From Lineus longissimus (Eukaryota; Nemertea; Pilidiophora; Heteronemertea; Lineidae), in NCBI RefSeq assembly GCF_910592395.1, contig NC_088310.1, forward strand, positions 26,925,491 through 26,989,490: a DNA stretch of 64,000 bases. Reading direction: 5' to 3'. Of the stretch, positions 26,357-36,068 are shown in pieces (positions within the stretch are counted from its first letter, which is position 1; each line of letters starts with the position of its first letter). The position numbers and the translations under genes are program-made. The notes beneath the pieces were generated by a model. That model did no database searches and was not told the DNA's origin. It worked only from the letters and a program-made list of their open reading frames with translations.

Positions 26357-27442
26357 ACATGTATAAGAAATCGTATTCGTTACAGGCCCTGCTCTATCAG
26401 GTCGTGCGATATCTGCATCTTAGTGATTAGTCTGTATTGACTTGTATAATACTATATAATGATATAGATCAACCGACATAAGGGGATTAATTGGAATATT
26501 TAGAAACCCTTACCAAAACTGCACTGCCCCTGAACCAATTCCTTTGTTGGACGGATCACCGCATCAAAATTATGGTTATGAAATCGAACTCGTGGAACAA
26601 CATTCAGACAAAAGGAACAAAGACTTGTAGAAAGGTCATAGAGCGCCCAAGAAAATAATGAGAAATTACATTAATTAATTACTCGGGCATAGAAAATTAA
26701 ATCATGATTTTTATAGAAATAGTGACAGTGTGAAAACATACGGTTATATTGTTAGTATTTCTCTTTGAAGTATTATAGCTCACACTTGAGGGGAGGAGTG
26801 TTGTGATGAAAGTTACGCCAACACTTCCAAAGCTATTGACCACCGCATAAAACTTGAAGGCTCCAACTGGCACCCAATCAAGGAATACTTATCAATGATT
26901 TATGATTCGTTTTTTACGCCGTGGCTGATTAAATGAATTGGTTATAATGAAGTAGCTGGACTTGAGTGTGATAAAATACGTCTTGTTACCTCACAGAACC
27001 AACCAAAGGAAACATAATATTTGCTGTGCAAAATGATTTTCATAACTTCGGCCGATTTTGCATTCCAATATTTGAACAACTGGTGTATGTTACAATTATC
27101 AAAGGGATATCGCAACCGAACATAATAGAAATCTTTGATCCCGGGGTTTGCACGGTCAATTCTCGAACCCAGTGTGGTCTTTACTCCCTGAACAGATACA
27201 ACAGTGTAGATGTGTTAAAGGTCAAAAGAATGAGGTTGTATCCATTTTTTAGATTATGATATCACAAATCTGACAACTTCTGTTGCCGCAAATGCAACGC
27301 CATGAATGATAAATACACGATATTTGATAAACGCAAACACGTTTTGTTTTCTGTTTCATTCATGTTCTACGTCACAGGGGTGCGACAATGCTCATTAACT
27401 TGGAGCAGTAGAAGGACAAATCTCGCATAAGGCCTCATTCTA

Positions 27443-28024
27443 ATGTTGGCCCAAAGAGCTTTTTTAAAAGGGAACGTGTATGGAAAAGGATGCGGTCCGA
27501 ATCTGGAAGAGATACTGTACGGATCGTATGAAGGTTTGCCGGCCTTAAATTTTGAAAATACATGTCGAGTTGAATCTCGGTACAACACGTTCCCCCTGGG
27601 CCCAGGTATATTATTCACTCTGCATATAAAGCCACGCTTACTTGGCCGGGGCGCCATCTGTCAGAATGTGGACAAAGTTCACTGGTGTTCAATGATCCCA
27701 ATGACTTATTGGTCTAGCGGGGTTGCTTTCCTTCCGTACATTGTCACCTCAGTTTTTACAGCCGTATTTCGGTTCATGGTGCACCCTCTCTGGGCTACGA
27801 ATGGGGAAGATAGGTTGGGATTTTTCACCCTCACGGTCCCATATCAAGTCCCAGATCACAACCCGCGACCAGGTTTTACAGCGACATCTGCCCAAACGCA
27901 CGTGAAACATCCGCGGCTCTTCAATGCATATATAAATAAACTCCGTTCGACTCTTTTGCCCCGTGACACATCTTGTGGGATGAACAAGTATTTCAGATGC
28001 AACGAATACCAGTACCGATGTTAA
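27443..28024 (+). CDS. Doubtful intronless ORF, 193 codons
   Basis: I do not recognise this ORF. It starts with ATG and runs 193 codons to TAA. The predicted product has a Pro- and aromatic-rich composition, a hydrophobic patch in the middle (FLPYIVTSVFTAVF) and a Cys-containing end (CGMNKYFRCNEYQYRC). A plus-strand AATAAA lies 306 nt after the stop, inside the hairpin shared with the mannosidase 3' end. An ORF of this length is only mildly unlikely by chance in 64 kb. It could be a real small gene, an exon, or noise. Confidence 0.2.
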   Translation: MLAQRAFLKGNVYGKGCGPNLEEILYGSYEGLPALNFENTCRVESRYNTFPLGPGILFTLHIKPRLLGRGAICQNVDKVHWCSMIPMTYWSSGVAFLPYIVTSVFTAVFRFMVHPLWATNGEDRLGFFTLTVPYQVPDHNPRPGFTATSAQTHVKHPRLFNAYINKLRSTLLPRDTSCGMNKYFRCNEYQYRC

Positions 28025-28328
28025 TTGACAAGTTCACATCCACATATCAAACGAATTACTAACTGTAAATTATAGATCTTTATTCGTTAATAACTAACAA
28101 GGTTACAGGTGTTTACAAATTTCAGACAAAACATGTCATGACGGCAAGATATACACAGTGTCCATGTGATGAAAGGTGCATTAAGCTCGTAAACGTCTAT
28201 CACGTCCATCTATAAAGCCCCATCCTATCCATAGTACACCAGTAATTAATAATTTCTCTATGCTGCCTTTGTCTCATCGCATTCTACACTTATTCCTAAT
28301 TATCATTATCATCAGTAGTAGCAAGCAC

Positions 28329-28357
28329 TAATAAAGACTAAGTCTAAGTCTTTATTA
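28329..28357. terminator. Hairpin with AATAAA on both strands
   Basis: The arms taataaagact and agtctttatta (11 bp) surround a 7-nt loop. AATAAA occurs on the plus strand at 28330-28335 and on the minus strand at 28351-28356. The minus-strand signal overlaps the mannosidase TAA stop, so if used it would leave almost no 3' UTR. A further minus-strand AATAAA lies at 28079-28084. Confidence 0.7.
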
Positions 28358-31300
28358 ATTAAGTACTTTATAAGCAGCCATCTCCATAGGATGGAGACGG
28401 ATCACTCCACTGGAGTTGCCATGATCTTTTTCATACATCAGGGACAACGACATTTCTTGAACAGACTTGAACCTGATTTCACGGAACAGATTCTGCACGT
28501 CAAAATCTCCTGATTTCAACGGACAATTCAAGTCGTAAACAGAGAAGGAACACTGGAAAACACGTCTGCGCAAAATCATCACCGTTTCCTTTGGTGAAGC
28601 TCGGGAAACTGGTTCCATGGTTTTGAAGTTCACCAGGTCTACGTCACAGGGGAGAAGTGTTTCGAGTGGAGCAAATATCGGGTTTACGATACGCTGCGGT
28701 TTGTCGGCAATGAAATCTACGACCGGGTGTAGGAGGTGGTTCAGCAATGATTGGCTAACAAGAGACTGATACGAGAGGCGGTTGACTTCCTGTTCGTCCA
28801 GGATGTTATCTTTCGGCCGTTCGAGAAGTAGGAAGAACTTGCTCACGGTTTGGACGTTGTCTTTCGCTCCTTCGCCAAGCCCCTTGCCGTCGTCATGGAA
28901 TATCTTCCTGTCCAAGAAGACGTCCAGTTGCCCCTTTTGGAGGCTTGCCACCCCGTGTGGCTGACCAGCTAGAAGTGATAACCGCGTAGTCTTATCCTGG
29001 ATATAGCACGCATCAGAGATCGGGTACACGTTACCAGAAACTGGAAACGAATTCTGCCTCTGTCTGCGTACCATCTGGTATCCATTTGAATCCGTGTACA
29101 AGTACTTCGAATTATCAATCGAAGTATCCAACCTCATGAAGATATCTGTATCTTTGGTTATCCCAGTCATGTCGACGTAGTTCTCTATTTCTAAAGCTGA
29201 ACCCAGAGTGTTCTCGGTGTGGAAGATTCTGACATTGTGCTCAATGATGCCGAACCCCACCCGAACCTCGGTCACAAGCGGACCACTCACTTTGATCACG
29301 TAAGTCGGATCGTCGAACCTTTGGGTACCATGCGCGCTGAAGACGTAGGCGCCGCTCCCAATCGAGTTGTACGAATGGAAACTCATGGTGATGTTGATGC
29401 CATCCTTGTCTCTTTCATTTTTCAGATATTTCAATGAACCCCTTTTGTCAAACTCCGCATGCAAATTATCTCCTTGAATCGTAAATTCTTCTCTTTTTTT
29501 CCTATATTTGTTCCGAAAGTTTACATGGGAAAAAGTGGTGAAATTGCTCTTGGCAAGTTTAATGTGATATGTCTCCATACCCAGCGGCAACAGTGTAGCA
29601 TAGAACATCAACTCGAATGTGTGGGTAAACTTCCGGCTGAATCTCTTCCAAACTGGGCTAATTTGACATCTAACTGTCTCCCCTTTTGCATTCATAATTG
29701 TAACACCGGACGAACCTGAATGAAGTCGAATCAGTTCCTTCCGAACCGTTGTAGTTGGATTGAAGAAAACTACGGTATGAGGCTTGTCAGATGAAAGTTG
29801 CAGGATTTTCTTTGAATTCAGGTGATCCCTATCATCCCTGTAATTAAATGGACTAAGTATTGGTTTCTCATCCCTCGAATTCTCGTACTTTCCGTGAGAA
29901 AGGAGGTAGCTAGCCGCAACTCTGCTGATATCCAGGGCTAGGGCTTTAGCTCGCCACAACCGTTTGGCGTAGTCCTTCACTGTCCGTTCGGTAGAAGTCC
30001 CAGTGATGGCATTATGGTGTTGAAATACTGCCAACTCCCGCCTCGCCTGAGTAACCTTCCGCAAATTATCATCACTGGCCTTGAAATCTACTCGGTAGCG
30101 AGTCCGAAGAATATTTGACAACGAATTGAGGATTTCTGCAGAGCGTAAATCACCCTCCAACTCTCGACCTAGCCGTTTCCAAAATGGACGCGATGTGTAA
30201 AGCCCCGTCCAGTATTGAGATCCAACATCATGGTACGGGAGAAAGTCGCCATGAGCTGTTCTCATTCCTCCATCTGATTTCGGCGCTTTCTTGACTGCCT
30301 TGAAGTAATCGGCGACAGTACCGAAATTTATTTCCATGTTAAATTCTTTGTGTCCGTTGATGTACTTCATAATTCGTTTGTAGTTAGAATACTGCTCATC
30401 CCATTCCTGCGGTGTATCAAAACGAAAATCTCCGCCGATGGTGTGAAATACAACATTATGACGAAAAAGCTGTGATTTCTTTTTAAACTGCTCAGCGAGT
30501 TGCTTGGAGTAACTTTGCACGTTATTGTCATCTATCAGTTGGCCCTGGTCCTTGAAGTCGTATTTGCTACATGTGACAGCATCGGGGCCACATGAGTATT
30601 GGAAGCTGTTGTTAAGATATGGCATGATGTGACACATGGTTTCAGACTGATCTGATCGTAAATCCCAAGACTGCCGCCATCTTAACTCAACATTCCGCTC
30701 AGTGCGCAGTCTCGCTTTGATGGCGTCATGTACGCGCACGATCACCATCTCCGTCATACCGCTCCTGCTGAAGAGATACGGGATAGTCGCTGAATGTCCG
30801 AAAGGATTCGTTGACCAGCCAGCCCTGGGTTTGACGCCTAAGTGCTTCAAAACCCATTGATGACCTTCAATCAACTGATCAATAATGGCAAAATAATGCG
30901 TGTTGGCTTCATCCGGGACAACCCAGCCGCCATTAACAATCTCGACTTGCCCCCTTTCGACCATTTTCTTGAAAGTTGCCCTATTATGTTCAGTTGTACC
31001 TCTCCACCAAATGTCTAGAAACACCACTTCTGCCCAAACGAAGGTCATGTCACCATATTGGGGCAATTTAATCACTAAATTATCAAGAATATTCTTAACG
31101 TGTTTTTCATAATACTCGTCTACTGTCCATATCCATCCGGGATCCAGATGGGTGTACGGAATCAAAAACACTTGTAAAGGTCCGTCCAGTTGCTTTGGAG
31201 TCATTGCCGGACTACGAGCATTCTCCTTCCCGACCTCGGCAAGCAGATCATATGTATTGATATGACCCCCATCACTGGGTGGCTTCTTCTCGGAAAATCT

Positions 31301-31522
31301 GCACTCCTCCGGAAGTCCCCGTATAGTCATTGCAACTTGCAATCGGTAGTTTGGGTACACCCCACGGTATTCGCCTCGTTGCTGTTCATCATCCAATACC
31401 AAGGCATCACCCGAGGATAAAAGCCTAGAAACGATCATAGACATGCAGGCACAAGCGACAATAAGGCATATGAGTCTCTGTGGTAGCTTCATGTTGCGGG
31501 GTAACGATCTGGTTAAGAACAT
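28355..31522 (-). CDS. Golgi alpha-mannosidase II-like protein (GH38), probable pseudoenzyme
   Basis: This is a single uninterrupted 1055-aa ORF, close to the 1100-1150 aa usual for the family. The start is the first in-frame ATG; a second ATG lies 10 codons later. It looks like a type II membrane protein with a short basic cytosolic tail, a membrane anchor at about residues 13-31, and then a Golgi-luminal GH38 domain from about 115. Family zinc ligands remain: His125 and Asp127 (PYTHLDPGW) and His503. Asp365 (GGDFRF) matches the general acid. However, the nucleophile, the Asp of D-P-F-G-H-S, is Asn239 (GWSTNPFGHS, codon AAT), Asp472 of Drosophila GMII is Asn504, and Asp340 is Gly364. In family enzymes the nucleophile Asp also binds zinc, so I infer little or no hydrolase activity. 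The lack of introns suggests a retrocopy kept open by selection. PRORSD1 lies upstream on the same strand. Confidence 0.93.
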   Translation of the reverse strand: MFLTRSLPRNMKLPQRLICLIVACACMSMIVSRLLSSGDALVLDDEQQRGEYRGVYPNYRLQVAMTIRGLPEECRFSEKKPPSDGGHINTYDLLAEVGKENARSPAMTPKQLDGPLQVFLIPYTHLDPGWIWTVDEYYEKHVKNILDNLVIKLPQYGDMTFVWAEVVFLDIWWRGTTEHNRATFKKMVERGQVEIVNGGWVVPDEANTHYFAIIDQLIEGHQWVLKHLGVKPRAGWSTNPFGHSATIPYLFSRSGMTEMVIVRVHDAIKARLRTERNVELRWRQSWDLRSDQSETMCHIMPYLNNSFQYSCGPDAVTCSKYDFKDQGQLIDDNNVQSYSKQLAEQFKKKSQLFRHNVVFHTIGGDFRFDTPQEWDEQYSNYKRIMKYINGHKEFNMEINFGTVADYFKAVKKAPKSDGGMRTAHGDFLPYHDVGSQYWTGLYTSRPFWKRLGRELEGDLRSAEILNSLSNILRTRYRVDFKASDDNLRKVTQARRELAVFQHHNAITGTSTERTVKDYAKRLWRAKALALDISRVAASYLLSHGKYENSRDEKPILSPFNYRDDRDHLNSKKILQLSSDKPHTVVFFNPTTTVRKELIRLHSGSSGVTIMNAKGETVRCQISPVWKRFSRKFTHTFELMFYATLLPLGMETYHIKLAKSNFTTFSHVNFRNKYRKKREEFTIQGDNLHAEFDKRGSLKYLKNERDKDGINITMSFHSYNSIGSGAYVFSAHGTQRFDDPTYVIKVSGPLVTEVRVGFGIIEHNVRIFHTENTLGSALEIENYVDMTGITKDTDIFMRLDTSIDNSKYLYTDSNGYQMVRRQRQNSFPVSGNVYPISDACYIQDKTTRLSLLAGQPHGVASLQKGQLDVFLDRKIFHDDGKGLGEGAKDNVQTVSKFFLLLERPKDNILDEQEVNRLSYQSLVSQSLLNHLLHPVVDFIADKPQRIVNPIFAPLETLLPCDVDLVNFKTMEPVSRASPKETVMILRRRVFQCSFSVYDLNCPLKSGDFDVQNLFREIRFKSVQEMSLSLMYEKDHGNSSGVIRLHPMEMAAYKVLN

Positions 31523-31564
31523 TATATCCGAGATTATATTATTCAAATACTTAGCATCGCCCCG

Positions 31565-32205
31565 ATATTAGTCAGTTGAGAGTTACGCCCGAATTATTTC
31601 ATCTTGTGTCCATATCTCTTCCGATATTTTAGTCAGCTACTGCGGTGAATTGCGTTCGTTTTCCGTCCTTATTTAGCGAGTCTCGGATAAATACGTCCGC
31701 ACTTGCATCCCTATAGTTTAGGCAGAAGTTGAGAGCAAGTCCGGGTATTTTTTCCTGAGATGTTCCGTACCGGTAGCCTATCACTTTCAGCATCTATTTA
31801 GAAGCTGAGACTTGTGCGAGCATTTTAGTCGGGTGCTGCATACATACAGTGTCTGTATCCCTTTCAAGCGTAAGACTCTTAGATATATTCCTCTCAGTGT
31901 TTAAGTCAGAACTTATATCTCTATTAGTGGTTTTGTCAGATATATTCTGAGAGTTGCGCCGGTTCAATTCCTATCCCTTTCAGTACATTTGTCAGAAACA
32001 TAGACTTGCGTCCGTATCCCTTTGAGTGCTTTAGTCAGAAACAGAGAGTTGCGGCCGTCTACCTTTAAGTTCTTTAGTCAGAAACAGAGTTGCACCTGTG
32101 TCCCTTTGAGTAATTTAGTCAGAAACAGCCGAGAGTTGCGTCCGTATCATAAGAGTTCTTCAGTCAGAAACAGAGAACTGCACCGGTCGTATGCATTCCA
32201 CCTTT
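31565..32205. repeat. Degenerate minisatellite upstream of the mannosidase
   Basis: About twelve imperfect units each begin with tttagtcag(aaacagag) and continue with a gagttgcgtccgtatccc-like core. Spacing is 41-45 bp for the last units (31989-32165) and longer and more decayed toward the gene. It covers the immediate 5' region of the mannosidase gene, so it may contain or displace its promoter. Confidence 0.75.
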
Positions 32206-33395
32206 GATAAGAATCAATTCCCTACTATTGCTCTCATCTCCATAGTCCACGTCGAAGTAAAATAATTGACGGACAATGTAATTCAGGATGTATATATATA
32301 TTCCACGTTTTGTTCCCGACGTCAAGATAACCCTGCGCGCCTCTGCTCTGCATCGATTGGCGGGTGTGCCTATTTAATCTATTGGCTGATATGACGTCTG
32401 GCAAATTTTTTACTTCAATTTTGTACAGAAAGGCCGAGGGTAAATGTGACCCGTCACATCGAACCAGGTAGTAAGTCGCACAGGCCAATACTGAACCAGG
32501 CCTGTAAATGTACATGGAGTTTTAGATAAAGGCATTTGCTTGTCATTACTCTTATCACCCAATGTGACAACAGCCTGCGAATCTTTTCATCTGATTGTAT
32601 GGATAAGTCGCAGTTGTTGTTTTATGATAGCCAGGTGCAGTACTAGTGGACAATACATGGTGGTAATTCGTGATATTGCAAATGAGAAAGAAATGAAAGA
32701 CATGCATGTATTATCATGATGTCTCTTTCAGAGCGTCAAAGTTAGTTTATGTGTGTCCAATATATATATAATAATGACCACAAATGGTATGTAAGCACGT
32801 CATTAGGATAATAATCGCCATCTGGTGGAATGGAATTGAACTCAACCTTCAAGTACAGGCAGAACGACCGAGCGCACCCGCCTCTTACCCCTATTAATTC
32901 TTTATGGTTTAAGGAATTGATACCGCACTGGAGAATGGTTGAGAGCGGTTGCGGTTGCCAACGTGTATCCGGTTGAGGGGTGAACAGTTGTTACCAGACA
33001 GTTGTCAGTTCTAGAGCCTAAAATAAAATGGGCATTGTCTCAAATTATCGACTCACTCAGGCTTTCCTTTCAAGCTGGCGAATGCACAACGACAGCTTCT
33101 GCTTGACGCAAATACGAAACAATGCGGGGAGAGACACAGCTGCAAATGTGTCAATGCACATTGAGGATTCGTGGCGCGCCGGAGATCAAATGGGAGGCAG
33201 CCCGGTTTCCCGACATTGACAACATTACTGCTGCAGAGTTCAAACGACAGTCATGCTAAGTCAACAGCATTCACATGTCATCCCTTTCTTTTCCACTGTA
33301 GTATCATATCTGTATTCTCCAAAATGAATACATCCATGCATAATTCTCAGAAAAAAGTGAATTCTGTGTTTACTGCTACTTGAGCTCATCCCATT

Positions 33396-33625
33396 CAGGA
33401 TTGCATGAATGGCAAGTTGAGGAGTAATGCAGGTTGGACAGTCTTTGCTCAATCACAACTAAGTTTGGGAGTATGACCTCCCGAAGGTTTGCCGGGTGAA
33501 CTCCTGCGTTCAGGGTTGCATGAATGGCAAGATATGAAGGCTAGCCGTGACACAATCTTTGCTCAATCACAACTGATGGTTGGCTATGTGACCCCCAATA
33601 ATCTTTGGTTTGGAGGACCTTTTTC
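33396..33625. repeat. Diverged 115-bp tandem duplication
   Basis: Shared blocks such as ttgcatgaatggcaag and tttgctcaatcacaact occur in the same order in two adjacent copies offset by 115 bp. The sequence between these blocks has drifted. It lies in the PRORSD1 downstream region. Confidence 0.75.
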
Positions 33626-33688
33626 TCAAGGATGGAACCAGAACACTTTGTAATCTGATATTCAATGGAGTGAAAAATTGTCACCATC

Positions 33689-33694
33689 TTTATT
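33689..33694 (-). terminator. Poly(A) signal, probable for PRORSD1
   Basis: AATAAA on the minus strand lies about 305 nt downstream of the PRORSD1 stop codon and is the first canonical signal there. Confidence 0.5.
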
Positions 33695-33998
33695 AACTGC
33701 AATACTAAGATGTTTTAAATGCAATTTAAAGCAGGGGTGTGGCCAAATAATGCTTGGCTGGCACTAACAAAGTTTACAGAGTGTCAGAGTAGTAAGTACA
33801 ATGTACCAACTGAGCAACAATTCCTTCATAGTCTATTTAGTCAGATGAGATCAGGTAAGAACTAGCAAACTCATCGTAAACTGACCTGACCTGAGCTCGG
33901 GGTTGATACAAATGACAATAGGCTGTGCTGATTGTTGTGAAACTGAATCTTAGGATGTTCTGAAGACAAGTCAATCAGCTTCAAACAAATCACATCGA

Positions 33999-34803
33999 TC
34001 ATTCAAATTTGACACTAACTGGTTCGTGGCCAGTCTTTTGCAAGAATTTTAAGAAATCGTCACAAGTCACACCAGTTGTTGCAGCATTGTCCAAAGGATG
34101 AAACCAGACTTTATCATATTTGCCATTGATAATGTCATCATCCACTAACAATTTCACATCCTTGTTAACGTCATTCACTAAAGCATATGCTGTGACACAA
34201 CCCTGTTTTACACCCAACTTTTCCTCCAGAATAGATTCATCTGCTAGTCTTAGTCCTCCTGTGGCTCCGACTTTCTTTCCAACATCAGAAAGTTTGACCT
34301 CTCGATCGAAGAGAGCAGCAAGGAGGTAGAGACGCTTCTTTTTGTCTTTCAAGAAGAGATTTTTACACATCGCACCGGAGAGTCTTTCAAGATACGGCAT
34401 CATTGCCTCAACTGTAAACACCTGCAAAAAGATAGAGGAAGAAAATAGATTAACAATACAGTGATGAAAATTACGCCACATACCCACACGTGTTCAACCT
34501 CTCAAGCCATTGTCTGACGTCTGCTCAACTGTGGTTTGCCCACCAATGCAGGACAGACGGATCGTATGTGAATGTGATCATCTCTATGTGTGTGCAAGTG
34601 ATTCAGATTTGGCCAGCACACAAAAATTAATATTAAATGAATGCGGTTGTTTTTGGGACACCCTGTGACTGTCTTCTGTCCATTTCTTTACCTTTCTGGT
34701 CAATTTTTCAACCTACTTCTGGATGATCCACTGTCTCACTCTCTATTTCCCACTCCTTAAACTTTGCTAGCAAGTCTTCTTTTTTTAGGTGGTTATTCGC
34801 CAT
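33999..34803 (-). CDS. PRORSD1: Prolyl-tRNA deacylase homologue PRORSD1 (YbaK/ProX editing domain)
   Basis: Two coding exons: 34717-34803 (29 codons, ATG at 34801-34803) and 33999-34421. The donor GAA|gtaggt and acceptor ttttgcag|GTG join in phase 0 to read HPE-VFTVEAMMP. The product is 169 aa, the family's usual length. It is a stand-alone YbaK-type domain: the Lys of KNLFLKDKKKRLYLL, the GLRLADESILEEKLGVKQGCVTAYAL segment around the substrate pocket, and the FHPLDNAATTGV segment match the conserved family pattern. Family members remove wrongly attached amino acids such as alanine from tRNA-Pro in trans, in the cytosol. The gene lies head to head with the ZC2HC1C-like gene, about 1.3 kb between start codons. 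Confidence 0.95.
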
Positions 34804-36068
34804 AGCGTTTCTGCAGATATTGGCAAGTTTATGGAAGAAAATGAGTGGAAAACGTCCAAATTTATTGTTGTTGGTGTCGTTTCCACATCGGCCGCATTCT
34901 CCAAGCGTCGTCAATGGTGAGCATTGTCGCCAAGCTTGTCTCACTCGACCTGCTGACTAATGTGAAAATTTCAGCGGGTGCATGTAAATTGGACATTTGG
35001 CCCGGCGACCGGGAGATGGCCTCGGCCGCCGACTTCTCCGATAAATTGGCCCATCACGAGGCAGGTTTTCTTCACTCCGGCTTCCGTCTGACCTGCCAGT
35101 TCCGGTTGACGACGAATCAACAAAAAAAGTGTTTACTTCGTGAATAAATCAATTATTTGATTGTAACAGTATGAACATTTCTACACAGGTACGTTAGAAA
35201 GGTAGTTAAGATAGTTCTCAATGTACTTACATGCCGGGCCATGTGAATTTTGAGTGGATTTACGTCGCTTTCAAAGACAAACTAGGCCTAATCTGTAATC
35301 AAAAATGTAAGTTTCTCCTTCCTTGAAATGCATTCCAATTCCATGATGTTTTGGTAGGTAATGTTTGGACGTTTGGTATTTAAGGCAGGGCAAAGAGTAA
35401 CAGAATCGATGCCAATGAGTCGTCACAGCATGGCACACATTATTGATGGATATTGATTGAGTCTACAATTAGCCTATTATTGCCAGTATTGGAGCTGTAT
35501 GATTATTAATATATGTCGAAACTAGAACTGGTTCGAACAAACTCTGAATATGCCAGTGTTGGGCCGGTGCTGCGCCTCCTTTAGTCAACATTGTACTGGT
35601 ACATGTCCTCGGCTGTTATCAATCATGTTATTGGAACATTGGTTTAGTTTCAGACCTTGCTATATTGGGATGTCTTAGGTTGTAATTCCTATGAATAACA
35701 ACAGAGATGATATCATGAGGGCATCATGTCACCAACATACCATTGTAGATTGTTATCTCATCTTTGGTTGCTACTTGATGTGTGAACAGCAGAACACTTG
35801 TGATGTTTGTCACAAGAACTACCAAATTCTCTGTAAAGCCTAAAAATATTATGTATGTCACACAGTTTCGCATTGATTGTTTGGCAGAAAAGTATGTATG
35901 CTTAGCAATAACATGAAATGGTTCTTGGAGATGTAAATACAAAATATCACTTTGTCTTATAATTTTTTGGTTTCACATTGTAGACATATGTAGGAGAGGA
36001 TCTTGATGTTCTTCCTTTCATTTCCAGATTATCTCTGGTGTAGAAGGAGGTGAAGACACACACTTTTA
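34804..36068. promoter_or_regulatory. Divergent intergenic region, PRORSD1 / ZC2HC1C-like
   Basis: This 1.27-kb stretch separates two start codons that point apart. The first 300 bp next to PRORSD1 are relatively GC-rich (ccgccgacttctccg) and probably hold the promoters. A likely 3' splice site (tttcatttccag, ending at 36027) just before the plus-strand ATG suggests that the ZC2HC1C-like gene has an upstream noncoding exon. ORFs here are shadows. Confidence 0.5.

Larger units (their letters stand above)
24193..27442. other. Noncoding stretch with local repeats
   Basis: No supportable gene is seen. It contains a 98-bp tandem duplication and a degenerate short repeat (25898-26356), and a weak tRNA-like segment near 25.59 kb that I did not accept. 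Confidence 0.5.
32206..33998. other. Intergenic region, mannosidase to PRORSD1
   Basis: No supportable gene is seen. The region includes a diverged 115-bp direct repeat (33396-33625) and the probable PRORSD1 poly(A) signal. Remaining ORFs are short and featureless. Confidence 0.5.

Noticed and set aside
31523-31546. Longer mannosidase N-terminus starting at 31546
   Set aside because: The codon there is TTG, not ATG. The first in-frame ATG is at 31520-31522, which still precedes the membrane anchor.
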